Source of the DNA: an uncultured bacterium | Lineage (GTDB): Bacteria; Bacillota; Clostridia; Lachnospirales; Lachnospiraceae | Assembly: GCA_946543095.1 (NCBI GenBank) | Contig: CAMNLO010000150.1 | Span: 1 to 5,080 of the forward strand | DNA length: 5,080 bases | Reading direction: 5' to 3' | In this document: in pieces, positions 1 to 5,031 of the stretch | Position numbering within the stretch: position 1 is the first letter of the stretch | Layout: the number at the start of each line of letters is the position of its first letter | Translations under genes and position numbers: made by a program | The notes under the pieces: model-generated | What the model was told of the DNA's origin: nothing | Seen by the model: the letters and a program-made list of their open reading frames with translations, nothing else | Database searches by the model: none

Positions 1-1596
1 AAAACAGTGACCCAGACCATCTCCATTGTTCCCGAAGACGAGCATGAGCTGGTCTACGGCGGCTACAGATTCAAGGCGGATAAGATCGTCAGGGATGTGG
101 AGCGGGGGATCACCACCCTCTCCGGCAATGTGACCCTGGGAGAATTTGCGAAGTTTCGGGGGGATATCGTCCTGGAGGGAAATCTGGAGGAGGACACCTC
201 TGTCACCATGGTCATGAACAAGGGGTTTGACGTGGTGTTTGAAAAGCCCCTTCCCGGCATGTTCGGTTATTTCTTTGAGCAGTCGGCTCCCTTTTCCTCT
301 CTGGGCAGATACACCATCTATAAGGACGAGGAGCATAAATACAGCCTGGACGACTACAGGGTGGACGAGATCAAAATGTTAGACACCAATCTCCTCTGCT
401 TTGTGTACAAAGCCCCCAGCATGGCCCTTTATCCCCATAAGGTGGACCTGAACGTGGGAGAGCTGAACCTGAACCTGCCGCTCCAGGAGCAGCTGTTCAA
501 CAAGCTGAACATGTATCTTTTCACCTTCGAATGCAAATGCAATGTCATCGTGAACCGGGAAGGGATCTTCTCTATCGGCGGCTTTGCCTTAAATGAAGAG
601 GCCGGTGTGGGAATGTTCAATAACCGCAGGTTCAAGTTTCTGGGAAGGATCCCCATGTTCTTCTCCGGGGTGGGCTTTGAGTGGAACACCTACGAGCACA
701 CCTATGCCATGACCGCCTCCCTGTCCTGGCAGCTAAAGGGCTTAAACGACAACACCGCCACTCTGGATCTGGGGGTGAAGAAGGGGGATTTTGATTCCAT
801 CATGCTGCACTACAAGCATGCGGATGCCATCGAGCTGATCCCCGGGAAGCTTTCCTGGAACAACTGGGGCCTGGGGCTTTCGGACATCTCCACGGCTCCC
901 GCCTTAAGCGCCTATAACAAGTCTGCCATCCTCTCAGGAGCCGGCGTCGGGGATCTGGATTTCAGCTCCTATCAGGGAGCGGGCTGGGAGCTGTTGAATT
1001 ACCTCAGCCGTGGGACCTGGAAGGGAGCGGCGGATTTCGAGGTCTTTAATGTGTCCAATAAATGTCCCTTAATCAAAAAGATCTTTGACGGGGACGTGTG
1101 TCTTGTGAGCTTTGCGGACACCACCATTTCCATGAATTTCGAGGATCTGATCCTGCAGCTGGACAGCAAGGTGAATCTCTTCGGGGCCTTTGACTGCGGA
1201 CAGCTTCAGGCACAGCTTGGGTCCTTCAAATTCTCGGATTATCTTTTGGGGATCCCGGAGGAGGAGGTGGCGGGCATTTCCTTATCCGCCACCCTCGGCC
1301 CCCACTGGAGCACCCCCAATTTCCAGTTCCAGGCCCAGGGAAACACCAGCATCGGCGTGAATACCAGGAGCACCTACTACAAGACCATCGGCCATATCAA
1401 CTACGACATCAATTTCTTCGGCTCCCACTCGGGAGACGTGGACGGCATTTCGGAGCTGGCGGCGGCCTACCAGGGGGTGGAGGATATCAAATTCTACATC
1501 ATCATCAAGCGGAATTCCTTCAGCATGAACGAGACCGCGGGCTTTAAGCTCTGCCTCGCCGGCTGGAGCTGGGACACGGGGATAGAATTTTTGTGA
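1..1596 (+). CDS. Large beta-rich protein of unknown function, 5'-truncated by the window edge
   Basis: The reading frame is open from the first base to a TGA at 1594-1596, giving 531 residues. A GTG at position 7 could be read as a start, but it has no ribosome binding site in the six bases before it and the frame stays open upstream, so I treat the gene as partial at its 5' end. I do not recognise the family. Residues about 20-62 (GGYRFKADKIVRD, then TLSGNVTLGEF, then FRGDIVLEGNL) have the strand-turn rhythm of OstA/LptA-like or other stacked beta repeats; this is a resemblance only. The rest alternates hydrophobic and polar residues with many Gly, Asn and aromatic positions (SWQLKG, SWNNWGLGLSD, WSWDTGIEFL), typical of an all-beta fold. 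No transmembrane helix, catalytic motif or metal-binding cluster is visible. A signal peptide cannot be judged because the N terminus is missing. It lies 91 bases before an envelope-protein gene on the same strand. Confidence is high for coding, low for function. Confidence 0.85.
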   Translation, partial: KTVTQTISIVPEDEHELVYGGYRFKADKIVRDVERGITTLSGNVTLGEFAKFRGDIVLEGNLEEDTSVTMVMNKGFDVVFEKPLPGMFGYFFEQSAPFSSLGRYTIYKDEEHKYSLDDYRVDEIKMLDTNLLCFVYKAPSMALYPHKVDLNVGELNLNLPLQEQLFNKLNMYLFTFECKCNVIVNREGIFSIGGFALNEEAGVGMFNNRRFKFLGRIPMFFSGVGFEWNTYEHTYAMTASLSWQLKGLNDNTATLDLGVKKGDFDSIMLHYKHADAIELIPGKLSWNNWGLGLSDISTAPALSAYNKSAILSGAGVGDLDFSSYQGAGWELLNYLSRGTWKGAADFEVFNVSNKCPLIKKIFDGDVCLVSFADTTISMNFEDLILQLDSKVNLFGAFDCGQLQAQLGSFKFSDYLLGIPEEEVAGISLSATLGPHWSTPNFQFQAQGNTSIGVNTRSTYYKTIGHINYDINFFGSHSGDVDGISELAAAYQGVEDIKFYIIIKRNSFSMNETAGFKLCLAGWSWDTGIEFL

Positions 1597-1674
1597 TCGG
1601 TGCCGAAGCGTCACCGATTTGGATCGCATCGGCGAATCTGACATTCGCCTCGCGTTTCCTTCGCTGTGCTTCGG
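1596..1674. repeat. Nested inverted-repeat element in the spacer between the first two genes
   Basis: Three perfect 7-base inverted repeats are packed in 79 bases. ATCGGTG at 1596-1602 pairs with CACCGAT at 1612-1618. GGCGAAT at 1631-1637 pairs with ATTCGCC at 1643-1649 around a 5-base loop, and CGC/GCG at 1625-1627/1652-1654 can extend that stem across an internal loop. CCGAAGC at 1603-1609, which is the loop of the first hairpin plus nothing else, pairs with GCTTCGG at 1668-1674. The first arm includes the last base of the upstream stop codon. No T-tract longer than three follows any stem, so it is not a standard intrinsic terminator. It could be a small dispersed palindromic repeat (REP/MITE-like) or an RNA element that tunes expression of the downstream gene. 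The pairing is seen directly; the role is inferred. Confidence 0.6.
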
Positions 1675-1678
1675 AATT

Positions 1679-1683
1679 GGAGG
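1679..1683 (+). promoter_or_regulatory. Ribosome binding site deciding the start of the second gene
   Basis: GGAGG lies four bases before the ATG at 1688. The same frame is open upstream to an ATG at 1619, but that codon lies inside the inverted-repeat spacer with no Shine-Dalgarno sequence, whereas the 1688 start is followed at once by a classical signal peptide. The 1688 start is therefore preferred. Confidence 0.8.
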
Positions 1684-1687
1684 AAGA

Positions 1688-1783
1688 ATGAAATTCAGAA
1701 TATCCATGATCATCACCGCACTCTGCATGGCGCTCTTTACCGCCTTTGCTTTCACATCGGCCTTCCCAATGAGAGCCTGCGCC
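1688..1783 (+). other. Signal peptide coding segment
   Basis: Residues 1-32 show a short basic n-region (K2, R4), a hydrophobic core from about I5 to F26, and a small-X-small motif A30-C31-A32 before L33-E34. Cleavage by type I signal peptidase after A32 is the likeliest reading. C31 lies at -2 relative to this site and is not in a lipobox, since it is not preceded by an L-x-G/A-type motif. The assignment is by eye. Confidence 0.75.
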
Positions 1784-3940
1784 CTGGAGAGTGAGGGGGA
1801 TCTCTATTACAACAATAAAGTCCAGGATCTGATGATCTATGTGTACTACGAAAAGCCCGGGGTGAAGATCCGCCTGATGGACCCCGACGGAAACATTCTG
1901 GATCAGAATTCCAGAAACGCGGAATACGTGGAAACGGATTCCATGATGATGATCCTTGTGAAAAATGCCGGGGCGGGCCAGTGGAAGCTGCTCTATGACA
2001 AAGGCCCCAATGCCTCCATCAGGGCGGACTGTCAGCCCTATGACAAACCCATCTGGATCACCTCCCTGACCACCGCCGTGTCCGGCGCGGATCTGAATGT
2101 GGCCTTTGATGTAAGCCAGGAGGAGGGCGAGGGCAGAGCCTTTGAATATGAGGTGCGGCTGGGGATCGATGAAGCCATGAATGAGTACCGAAGCCTCGGG
2201 ACAGGCAGAGGTCGCGTGGGTGAGAAGGTGGAGCAGAGCTTCTCCCTGAAGGACATCAATTCCCACACCGATTACTATGTGCAGGTCTTTGTGTTTTATG
2301 ATCAGGGGGCACAGCAGAATTTCGACTGGGCAACAGACGGCCCCATTTCCTACACGAATCCCGATGCCGCTCCGGCTCTGGAGGATTATGTGGTGGAGCT
2401 CCACCAGTCTTACGGCTATCTGAACGTGGATCTGGAAGACTATGTTTCCTACGACGCAAAGCGGGCCCATGTGCAGGTGGAGGCGGACGGAACGGTCATC
2501 TCCGACCAGCTGGTGGACCTTGCGGATTTTAAGGACGCGGGGACCACCTTCGAGAAAGGCACGAAAGAGTTTACGGTCAGGGTCTCTGTGGAATACTCAA
2601 ACGGCAGGATGTCCGATGAGCTGGTAAAAACCGTTTCCTATGCGCCGGATCCGGCAGCAGGGGACTTTGTACTGACCCTTCGGGGCAGCGGCCCGGACAA
2701 TCAATTTCATTATTTCTGGGAAAATGCGAAGGATCAGACGGTGATCTTTACCCCCCGGAACAAATATCCGGTGGAGGTCGTGCTGAACGCTTCCGGCAGC
2801 GATGCGATCGAGCTGGAGGAAGATGTGAGCGTCATGGAGGTCCGCTATACGGACCGGAACAATGTCTGCCGGGTGCTGGAGCAGCAGATCCACGTGGACA
2901 ATGCCCCTCCGGAATTAAAGCTGTACGAGCAGCTAAACGGCATGGTCACGGACAAGGCAACTGTCCTCATCACGGGAAAGACCGAGGCCGGCTGCAGCCT
3001 CACCTGCAATGATGAGCCGGTGGAGATCGCGGAAAACGGGACCTTTACCTATGAGTTCAAGCTGGAGCCGGGGGAGAACACCGCGGCCTTCCGGGCCACC
3101 GATGCCTCCGGCAACAGCTCTCTTCACAGCCTCACCATAAAGCGGGGAGAAGAGGAAAAAGAGGAGGCGGAAAAGACCGGTATCTCCTCCAATAAGACCA
3201 TCAATGCCATATTCAATAAGATCCCGCTGATCGCCGGCATCGCCACATTCCTTCTGGGGCTGACAGAGCTTACGCTGTTTCTGACAGGTTTGAAAAACAG
3301 GGAAAAATATGATTCCATGATGACAGCCATGGCAGTGGTGCTTCTGGTCTTTTCCGCTGCGGCGCTGATCTTCAATATCGCCTACTTTACCGCCAGGAGC
3401 AATTTCCAGAACTCTTCAGATTATGTAAACCTGGCTTTGGACGACCAGAAGGCGGCTTACAATTTCCTTGCGGGCACACAGGCCTCCGGCAGCCAGTTTG
3501 TGTGGTTTATCATGGCCACGGTGCTGTCCGCGGCAGCGCTGGGATTTTCCGTCTACACTCTGGTAAAGAACGCGAAGAGCAGGCCGAAGACCCCGCCCAT
3601 GCAGGGGCCTCCCTTCCCGCCCGGGACACCGCCCATGGGAGGCGGCATGATGCCCCCGGGCGGATTCGCCCCCGGTCCTGTGCCCGGTCCCGGCCCTCAG
3701 GCTCCTCCCAATATGGGGAACGCTCCGGGTCCCATGTTTGGCCCTGTGCCCGGCCCCGCTCCCCAGGCTCCTCCAAATATGGGGAATGCTCCGGGTCCCA
3801 TGCCGGGTCCCATGCCCGGTCCCGGTCCTCAGGGCCCTCCCAATCCGGGGAATGCCCCCGGCGCCTTCTGCATCCAATGCGGCAGCCCCCTTCCTCCGGG
3901 GGCCCCGGCTTGTCCGGTCTGCGGGTGGAGGCGGCAGTAA
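1688..3940 (+). CDS. Membrane-anchored Ig/FN3-like surface protein with Pro-rich tail and C-terminal zinc ribbon
   Basis: This encodes 750 residues. Residues 1-32 form a signal peptide (MKFR, hydrophobic core, likely cleavage after A-C-A at 30-32). Residues about 35-115 resemble the beta domain often seen with VWA proteins (RLMDPDGN, then VKNAGAGQWKLLYD). Two FN3/Ig-like segments follow at about 121-225 and 228-320, another beta segment at 325-404, and a bacterial Ig-like domain at 406-485 ending in FRATDASGNSSLHSLTI. After an acidic linker come three membrane helices at about 512-535, 546-568 and 605-626. Positive charges after helices 1 and 3 (KNREK, KNAKSRPK) put the Ig domains outside and the C-terminal tail inside. 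The tail is Pro/Gly-rich (about 633-727) and ends with a zinc ribbon, C728-x2-C731-x10-C742-x2-C745. I infer an envelope protein linking an extracellular binding region to a cytoplasmic partner. No enzyme motif is visible, the ligand is unknown, and no full-length family is recognised. TAA is followed directly by TAG. Confidence 0.92.
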   Translation: MKFRISMIITALCMALFTAFAFTSAFPMRACALESEGDLYYNNKVQDLMIYVYYEKPGVKIRLMDPDGNILDQNSRNAEYVETDSMMMILVKNAGAGQWKLLYDKGPNASIRADCQPYDKPIWITSLTTAVSGADLNVAFDVSQEEGEGRAFEYEVRLGIDEAMNEYRSLGTGRGRVGEKVEQSFSLKDINSHTDYYVQVFVFYDQGAQQNFDWATDGPISYTNPDAAPALEDYVVELHQSYGYLNVDLEDYVSYDAKRAHVQVEADGTVISDQLVDLADFKDAGTTFEKGTKEFTVRVSVEYSNGRMSDELVKTVSYAPDPAAGDFVLTLRGSGPDNQFHYFWENAKDQTVIFTPRNKYPVEVVLNASGSDAIELEEDVSVMEVRYTDRNNVCRVLEQQIHVDNAPPELKLYEQLNGMVTDKATVLITGKTEAGCSLTCNDEPVEIAENGTFTYEFKLEPGENTAAFRATDASGNSSLHSLTIKRGEEEKEEAEKTGISSNKTINAIFNKIPLIAGIATFLLGLTELTLFLTGLKNREKYDSMMTAMAVVLLVFSAAALIFNIAYFTARSNFQNSSDYVNLALDDQKAAYNFLAGTQASGSQFVWFIMATVLSAAALGFSVYTLVKNAKSRPKTPPMQGPPFPPGTPPMGGGMMPPGGFAPGPVPGPGPQAPPNMGNAPGPMFGPVPGPAPQAPPNMGNAPGPMPGPMPGPGPQGPPNPGNAPGAFCIQCGSPLPPGAPACPVCGWRRQ
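3221..3565 (+). other. Three-transmembrane-helix region of the surface protein
   Basis: Residues 512-535 (starting IPLIAGIATFLLG), 546-568 (TAMAVVLLVFSAA onward) and 605-626 (VWFIMATVLSAAALG onward) are three hydrophobic helices. The loop between helices 1 and 2 is short and basic. The loop between helices 2 and 3 (about 570-603) is polar and lacks a positive bias. By the positive-inside rule the Ig-like region is extracellular and the C-terminal tail cytoplasmic. This layout resembles an anchor rather than a transporter. Confidence 0.8.
3671..3868 (+). repeat. Three tandem 66-base repeats encoding a Pro/Gly-rich linker
   Basis: Three contiguous 66-base units lie at 3671-3736, 3737-3802 and 3803-3868. 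Each encodes 22 residues built around the core PQAPPNMGNAPGPM; the third is the most diverged (PQGPPNPGNAPGAF). The array stops exactly one codon before the first zinc-ribbon cysteine. The units keep the reading frame, so copy number could change without breaking the gene. At protein level this is a flexible or polyproline-II-like spacer between the last membrane helix and the zinc ribbon. Positions and unit lengths are read directly; the spacer role is inferred. Confidence 0.88.
3869..3937 (+). other. C-terminal zinc-ribbon coding segment
   Basis: The last 23 residues carry two CxxC knuckles, CIQCG and CPVCG, separated by the turn SPLPPGAPA. This matches the short zinc-ribbon domains found at the ends of many Gram-positive membrane proteins (CxxCGxxLPPGAxFCPxCG type). 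All four cysteines are present. It should lie in the cytoplasm according to the predicted topology. Such ribbons usually serve in protein or nucleic-acid contacts; the partner here is unknown. Confidence 0.88.
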
Positions 3941-3945
3941 TAGAG

Positions 3946-3976
3946 TTTACGAAAATGCAGACGATTGCAATATAAT
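3946..3976 (+). promoter_or_regulatory. Candidate sigma-A-type promoter for the downstream genes
   Basis: A perfect -10 box TATAAT is present at 3971-3976. The best -35 match upstream is TTTACG at 3946-3951, four of six matches to TTGACA, with a 19-base spacer that is longer than ideal. If used, it would give a transcript with a leader of about 300 bases before the ATG at 4289. The -10 box is exact, but AT-rich DNA produces such hexamers by chance, so confidence is limited. Confidence 0.35.
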
Positions 3977-4011
3977 TGACGAAGAAGAATATCGATAGCC
4001 GGAAACAACAG

Positions 4012-4052
4012 GAAAAACGCCTGTGTTCGTACATCACGGCAATATGGTTTAC
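4012..4052 (+). repeat. Diverged direct repeat, copy 1
   Basis: This 41-base segment starts with GAAAAACGCCTG and aligns without gaps to 4159-4199, with 31 of 41 positions identical by hand count. The first 12 bases are exact, and a second conserved block (GCAATA) occurs near base 28 of each copy. The two copies are offset by 147 bases. Confidence 0.6.
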
Positions 4053-4107
4053 AGAGGAGAAAATCCATAGCCTGAAACTGTGGAAAAGAGGAGCCGGCAG
4101 CCGTACA

Positions 4108-4119
4108 TTCTATATAGAA
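4108..4119. promoter_or_regulatory. Perfect 12-base palindrome, possible operator
   Basis: TTCTATATAGAA is a perfect palindrome with no spacer. Its size suits a dimeric regulator site, but no -35/-10 pair fits around it and no regulator gene is in the window. It may also be chance in AT-rich DNA. Confidence 0.3.
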
Positions 4120-4148
4120 CAGTCACACAGAGTACGTGAGTTGGACGA

Positions 4149-4201
4149 AAGTATACCCGAAAAACGCCTGCATCCGAAAACCACCGCAATAGAGTATACT
4201 T
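4149..4201. repeat. 8-base inverted repeat AAGTATAC / GTATACTT
   Basis: AAGTATAC at 4149-4156 is the exact reverse complement of GTATACTT at 4194-4201, with 37 bases between. Each arm contains the palindrome GTATAC, so each could also be a separate half-site or operator. The second arm is followed by the tandem heptamer GTATTGG at 4205-4211 and 4212-4218. Together these suggest a regulatory patch 70-140 bases before the gene at 4289; no factor can be named. Confidence 0.4.
4159..4199 (+). repeat. Diverged direct repeat, copy 2
   Basis: This is the partner of 4012-4052, beginning with the same GAAAAACGCCTG and ending inside the GTATAC arm at 4194-4199. Because the 147-base offset is a multiple of three, both copies read in the same frame as similar peptides (EKRL, then TAI). 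This could be decay of a repeated coding segment or coincidence. Confidence 0.6.
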
Positions 4202-4204
4202 AGT

Positions 4205-4218
4205 GTATTGGGTATTGG
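4205..4218 (+). repeat. Tandem heptamer GTATTGG x2
   Basis: Two exact adjacent copies of GTATTGG follow closely after the GTATAC arm at 4194. A similar GTAT start recurs at 4194, 4205 and 4212, giving a cluster of related short words. It may be part of a binding site or simple slippage. Confidence 0.45.
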
Positions 4219-4247
4219 TGAGAGATGTAAGGAAGGATTTTCGGGGG

Positions 4248-4274
4248 ATGCCGGCAGAGACACGCACAAAGTGA
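4248..4274 (+). CDS. Possible 8-codon leader ORF
   Basis: ATG at 4248 opens a frame of eight residues, MPAETRTK, ending with TGA at 4272-4274. The purine-rich AAGGAAGG at 4229-4236 lies 11 bases before it, somewhat far for a ribosome binding site. The stop codon overlaps by one base the AAGGAG that serves the next gene, so translation of the leader would end right at the downstream initiation site. This could be translational coupling. An ORF this short can arise by chance, so I regard it as a candidate only. Confidence 0.2.
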   Translation: MPAETRTK

Positions 4275-4279
4275 AGGAG
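4274..4279 (+). promoter_or_regulatory. Ribosome binding site for the Gln/Arg-rich protein gene
   Basis: AAGGAG lies nine bases before the ATG at 4289. The frame is open further upstream to a TTG-type start near 4208, but no comparable site precedes it, so 4289 is the preferred start. Confidence 0.8.
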
Positions 4280-4288
4280 CGAGAACAC

Positions 4289-5020
4289 ATGGCTGAAGGA
4301 AATCTGTATCAGGAGAAAAAGAAAAGCACCACCATTCATGTTCCCCAGCAGGAACAGGAGATCAGACGGCAGCAGGAGATCAGGCAGCAGCGGCAGCGGG
4401 AAAGACAGGAGGCTCCTGCCGCTCCCCAGCAAACCCTTCGGCAGCCTCTGTCCCAGCAGAGTCCGCTGTTAAGGGAAACCGTAAAAAGATCCAGGGAGCG
4501 GACCATCCTCATGCCGGAAATGTCGGCAAACGTCCATGAAGAGCAGGGGCCGGAGCTCTCCTTATCCAGGACCAGAGTGGACAGGATGATGGAAGAGAGC
4601 GAGAGAAAGATCGCCATTCAGGACAAGCTGAGAGACAGCGTAAAAATGGTCAGGCGGGACAAACGGGAGGGCAGAAGACGCAGGGTCCAGTATCTGGACA
4701 TGGATCAGGCCATGAAGCTTTCCGACAGCAGGCTGGCGGAGCGGGCGGGACTTTTCGACGGACCAAGGGATTATCTGCTGGCCCGCTACCGGCTGATCAA
4801 GAACGAGTACTACACGGTGGTGCCTGAGCAGAGCGTGAAGAAACTCACCGATGAGGAGCTTGCGGACAGGCTTGCCACGCTGGAGAAGCAGGAAGAGAGA
4901 AATGAAGAGCTGATCCGGTATTATCAGTCTCTTGTGAGCATCCGGGAGCTGGAAGACGGGCAGGACGGTGCGGCAGAGCAAAAGAGCACAAAGAAAAGAA
5001 CGAAGAGAGCGAAGCAGTAA
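4289..5020 (+). CDS. Uncharacterised charged, Gln/Arg-rich, helical protein
   Basis: This encodes 243 residues and I do not recognise a family. Residues about 20-59 are a low-complexity Gln/Arg segment (14 Gln in 40 residues) containing a duplicated hexapeptide QEIRRQ/QEIRQQ. Residues about 94-134 are strongly charged and probably helical, ending in a basic patch (RRDKREGRRRRV, 122-133). A more ordered part follows at about 135-222, with YLDMDQAMKLSDSRLAERAGLF, an aromatic stretch YLLARYRLIKNEYYTVV, then a likely coiled coil (LTDEELADRLATLEKQEERNEELIRYYQSL). The tail is lysine-rich (KSTKKRTKRAKQ). There is no signal peptide or membrane helix, so it should be cytoplasmic; basic patches could bind nucleic acid or acidic partners, which is inference. 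The next gene starts 11 bases after its TAA, indicating an operon. It could be a scaffold or adaptor for the neighbouring membrane protein, but nothing in the sequence proves this. Confidence 0.88.
   Translation: MAEGNLYQEKKKSTTIHVPQQEQEIRRQQEIRQQRQRERQEAPAAPQQTLRQPLSQQSPLLRETVKRSRERTILMPEMSANVHEEQGPELSLSRTRVDRMMEESERKIAIQDKLRDSVKMVRRDKREGRRRRVQYLDMDQAMKLSDSRLAERAGLFDGPRDYLLARYRLIKNEYYTVVPEQSVKKLTDEELADRLATLEKQEERNEELIRYYQSLVSIRELEDGQDGAAEQKSTKKRTKRAKQ
4355..4390 (+). repeat. 18-base tandem duplication in the Gln/Arg-rich segment
   Basis: Two adjacent 18-base units, 4355-4372 and 4373-4390, differ at two positions and both start with CAGGAGATCAG. They encode QEIRRQ and QEIRQQ (residues 23-34). 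The nucleotide match shows recent duplication rather than protein-level convergence. Confidence 0.8.
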
Positions 5021-5024
5021 GGAG
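5019..5024 (+). promoter_or_regulatory. Ribosome binding site for the last, partial gene
   Basis: AAGGAG overlaps the last two bases of the preceding TAA stop and lies seven bases before the ATG at 5032. This spacing is standard and favours coupled translation of the two genes. Confidence 0.8.
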
Positions 5025-5031
5025 TAGACGC

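Larger units (their letters stand above)
3941..4288. other. 348-base intergenic region with repeats and no convincing gene
   Basis: This stretch is clearly richer in A+T than the flanking genes. The longest frame on the + strand (3976-4203) needs a TTG start without a ribosome binding site and shows no recognisable domain, so I do not call it. The region holds a perfect TATAAT box, a 12-base palindrome, a diverged 41-base direct repeat, an 8-base inverted repeat, a tandem heptamer and a possible 8-codon leader ORF. I see no hairpin followed by a T-tract, so no intrinsic terminator for the upstream gene is evident. It most likely carries the promoter and leader of the downstream operon, or the remains of an old insertion. 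Confidence 0.6.

Noticed and set aside
1596..1620. First hairpin after the upstream stop as an intrinsic terminator
   Set aside because: The stem is only seven pairs with a nine-base loop and is followed by just three T residues.
1619..1687. Upstream ATG extending the surface protein by 23 residues
   Set aside because: It lies inside the inverted-repeat element, lacks a ribosome binding site, and would place a charged leader in front of a clear signal peptide.
1544..2470. Long minus-strand frame of 308 codons opposite the start of the surface-protein gene
   Set aside because: It overlaps a well-supported gene with ribosome binding site and signal peptide, crosses the palindromic spacer, has a His/Ile/Val-rich composition typical of antisense readings of GC-rich genes, and shows no domain or ribosome binding site.
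3885..3903. GC-rich hairpin GCCCCC/GGGGGC
   Set aside because: It lies within the zinc-ribbon coding sequence and is not followed by a T-tract, so it is not a terminator; it follows from Pro/Gly codons.
3416..4037. Minus-strand and alternate-frame ORFs across the Pro-rich repeat region
   Set aside because: Their repetitive Gly/Arg/His or Ser/Arg content is a by-product of the 66-base repeats read in other frames; the frame ending in the zinc ribbon is the real one.
3976..4203. 75-codon plus-strand frame in the intergenic region
   Set aside because: It needs a TTG start with no ribosome binding site, has no recognisable domain, and is in AT-rich DNA. It is kept only as a note because the direct repeat reads in its frame.
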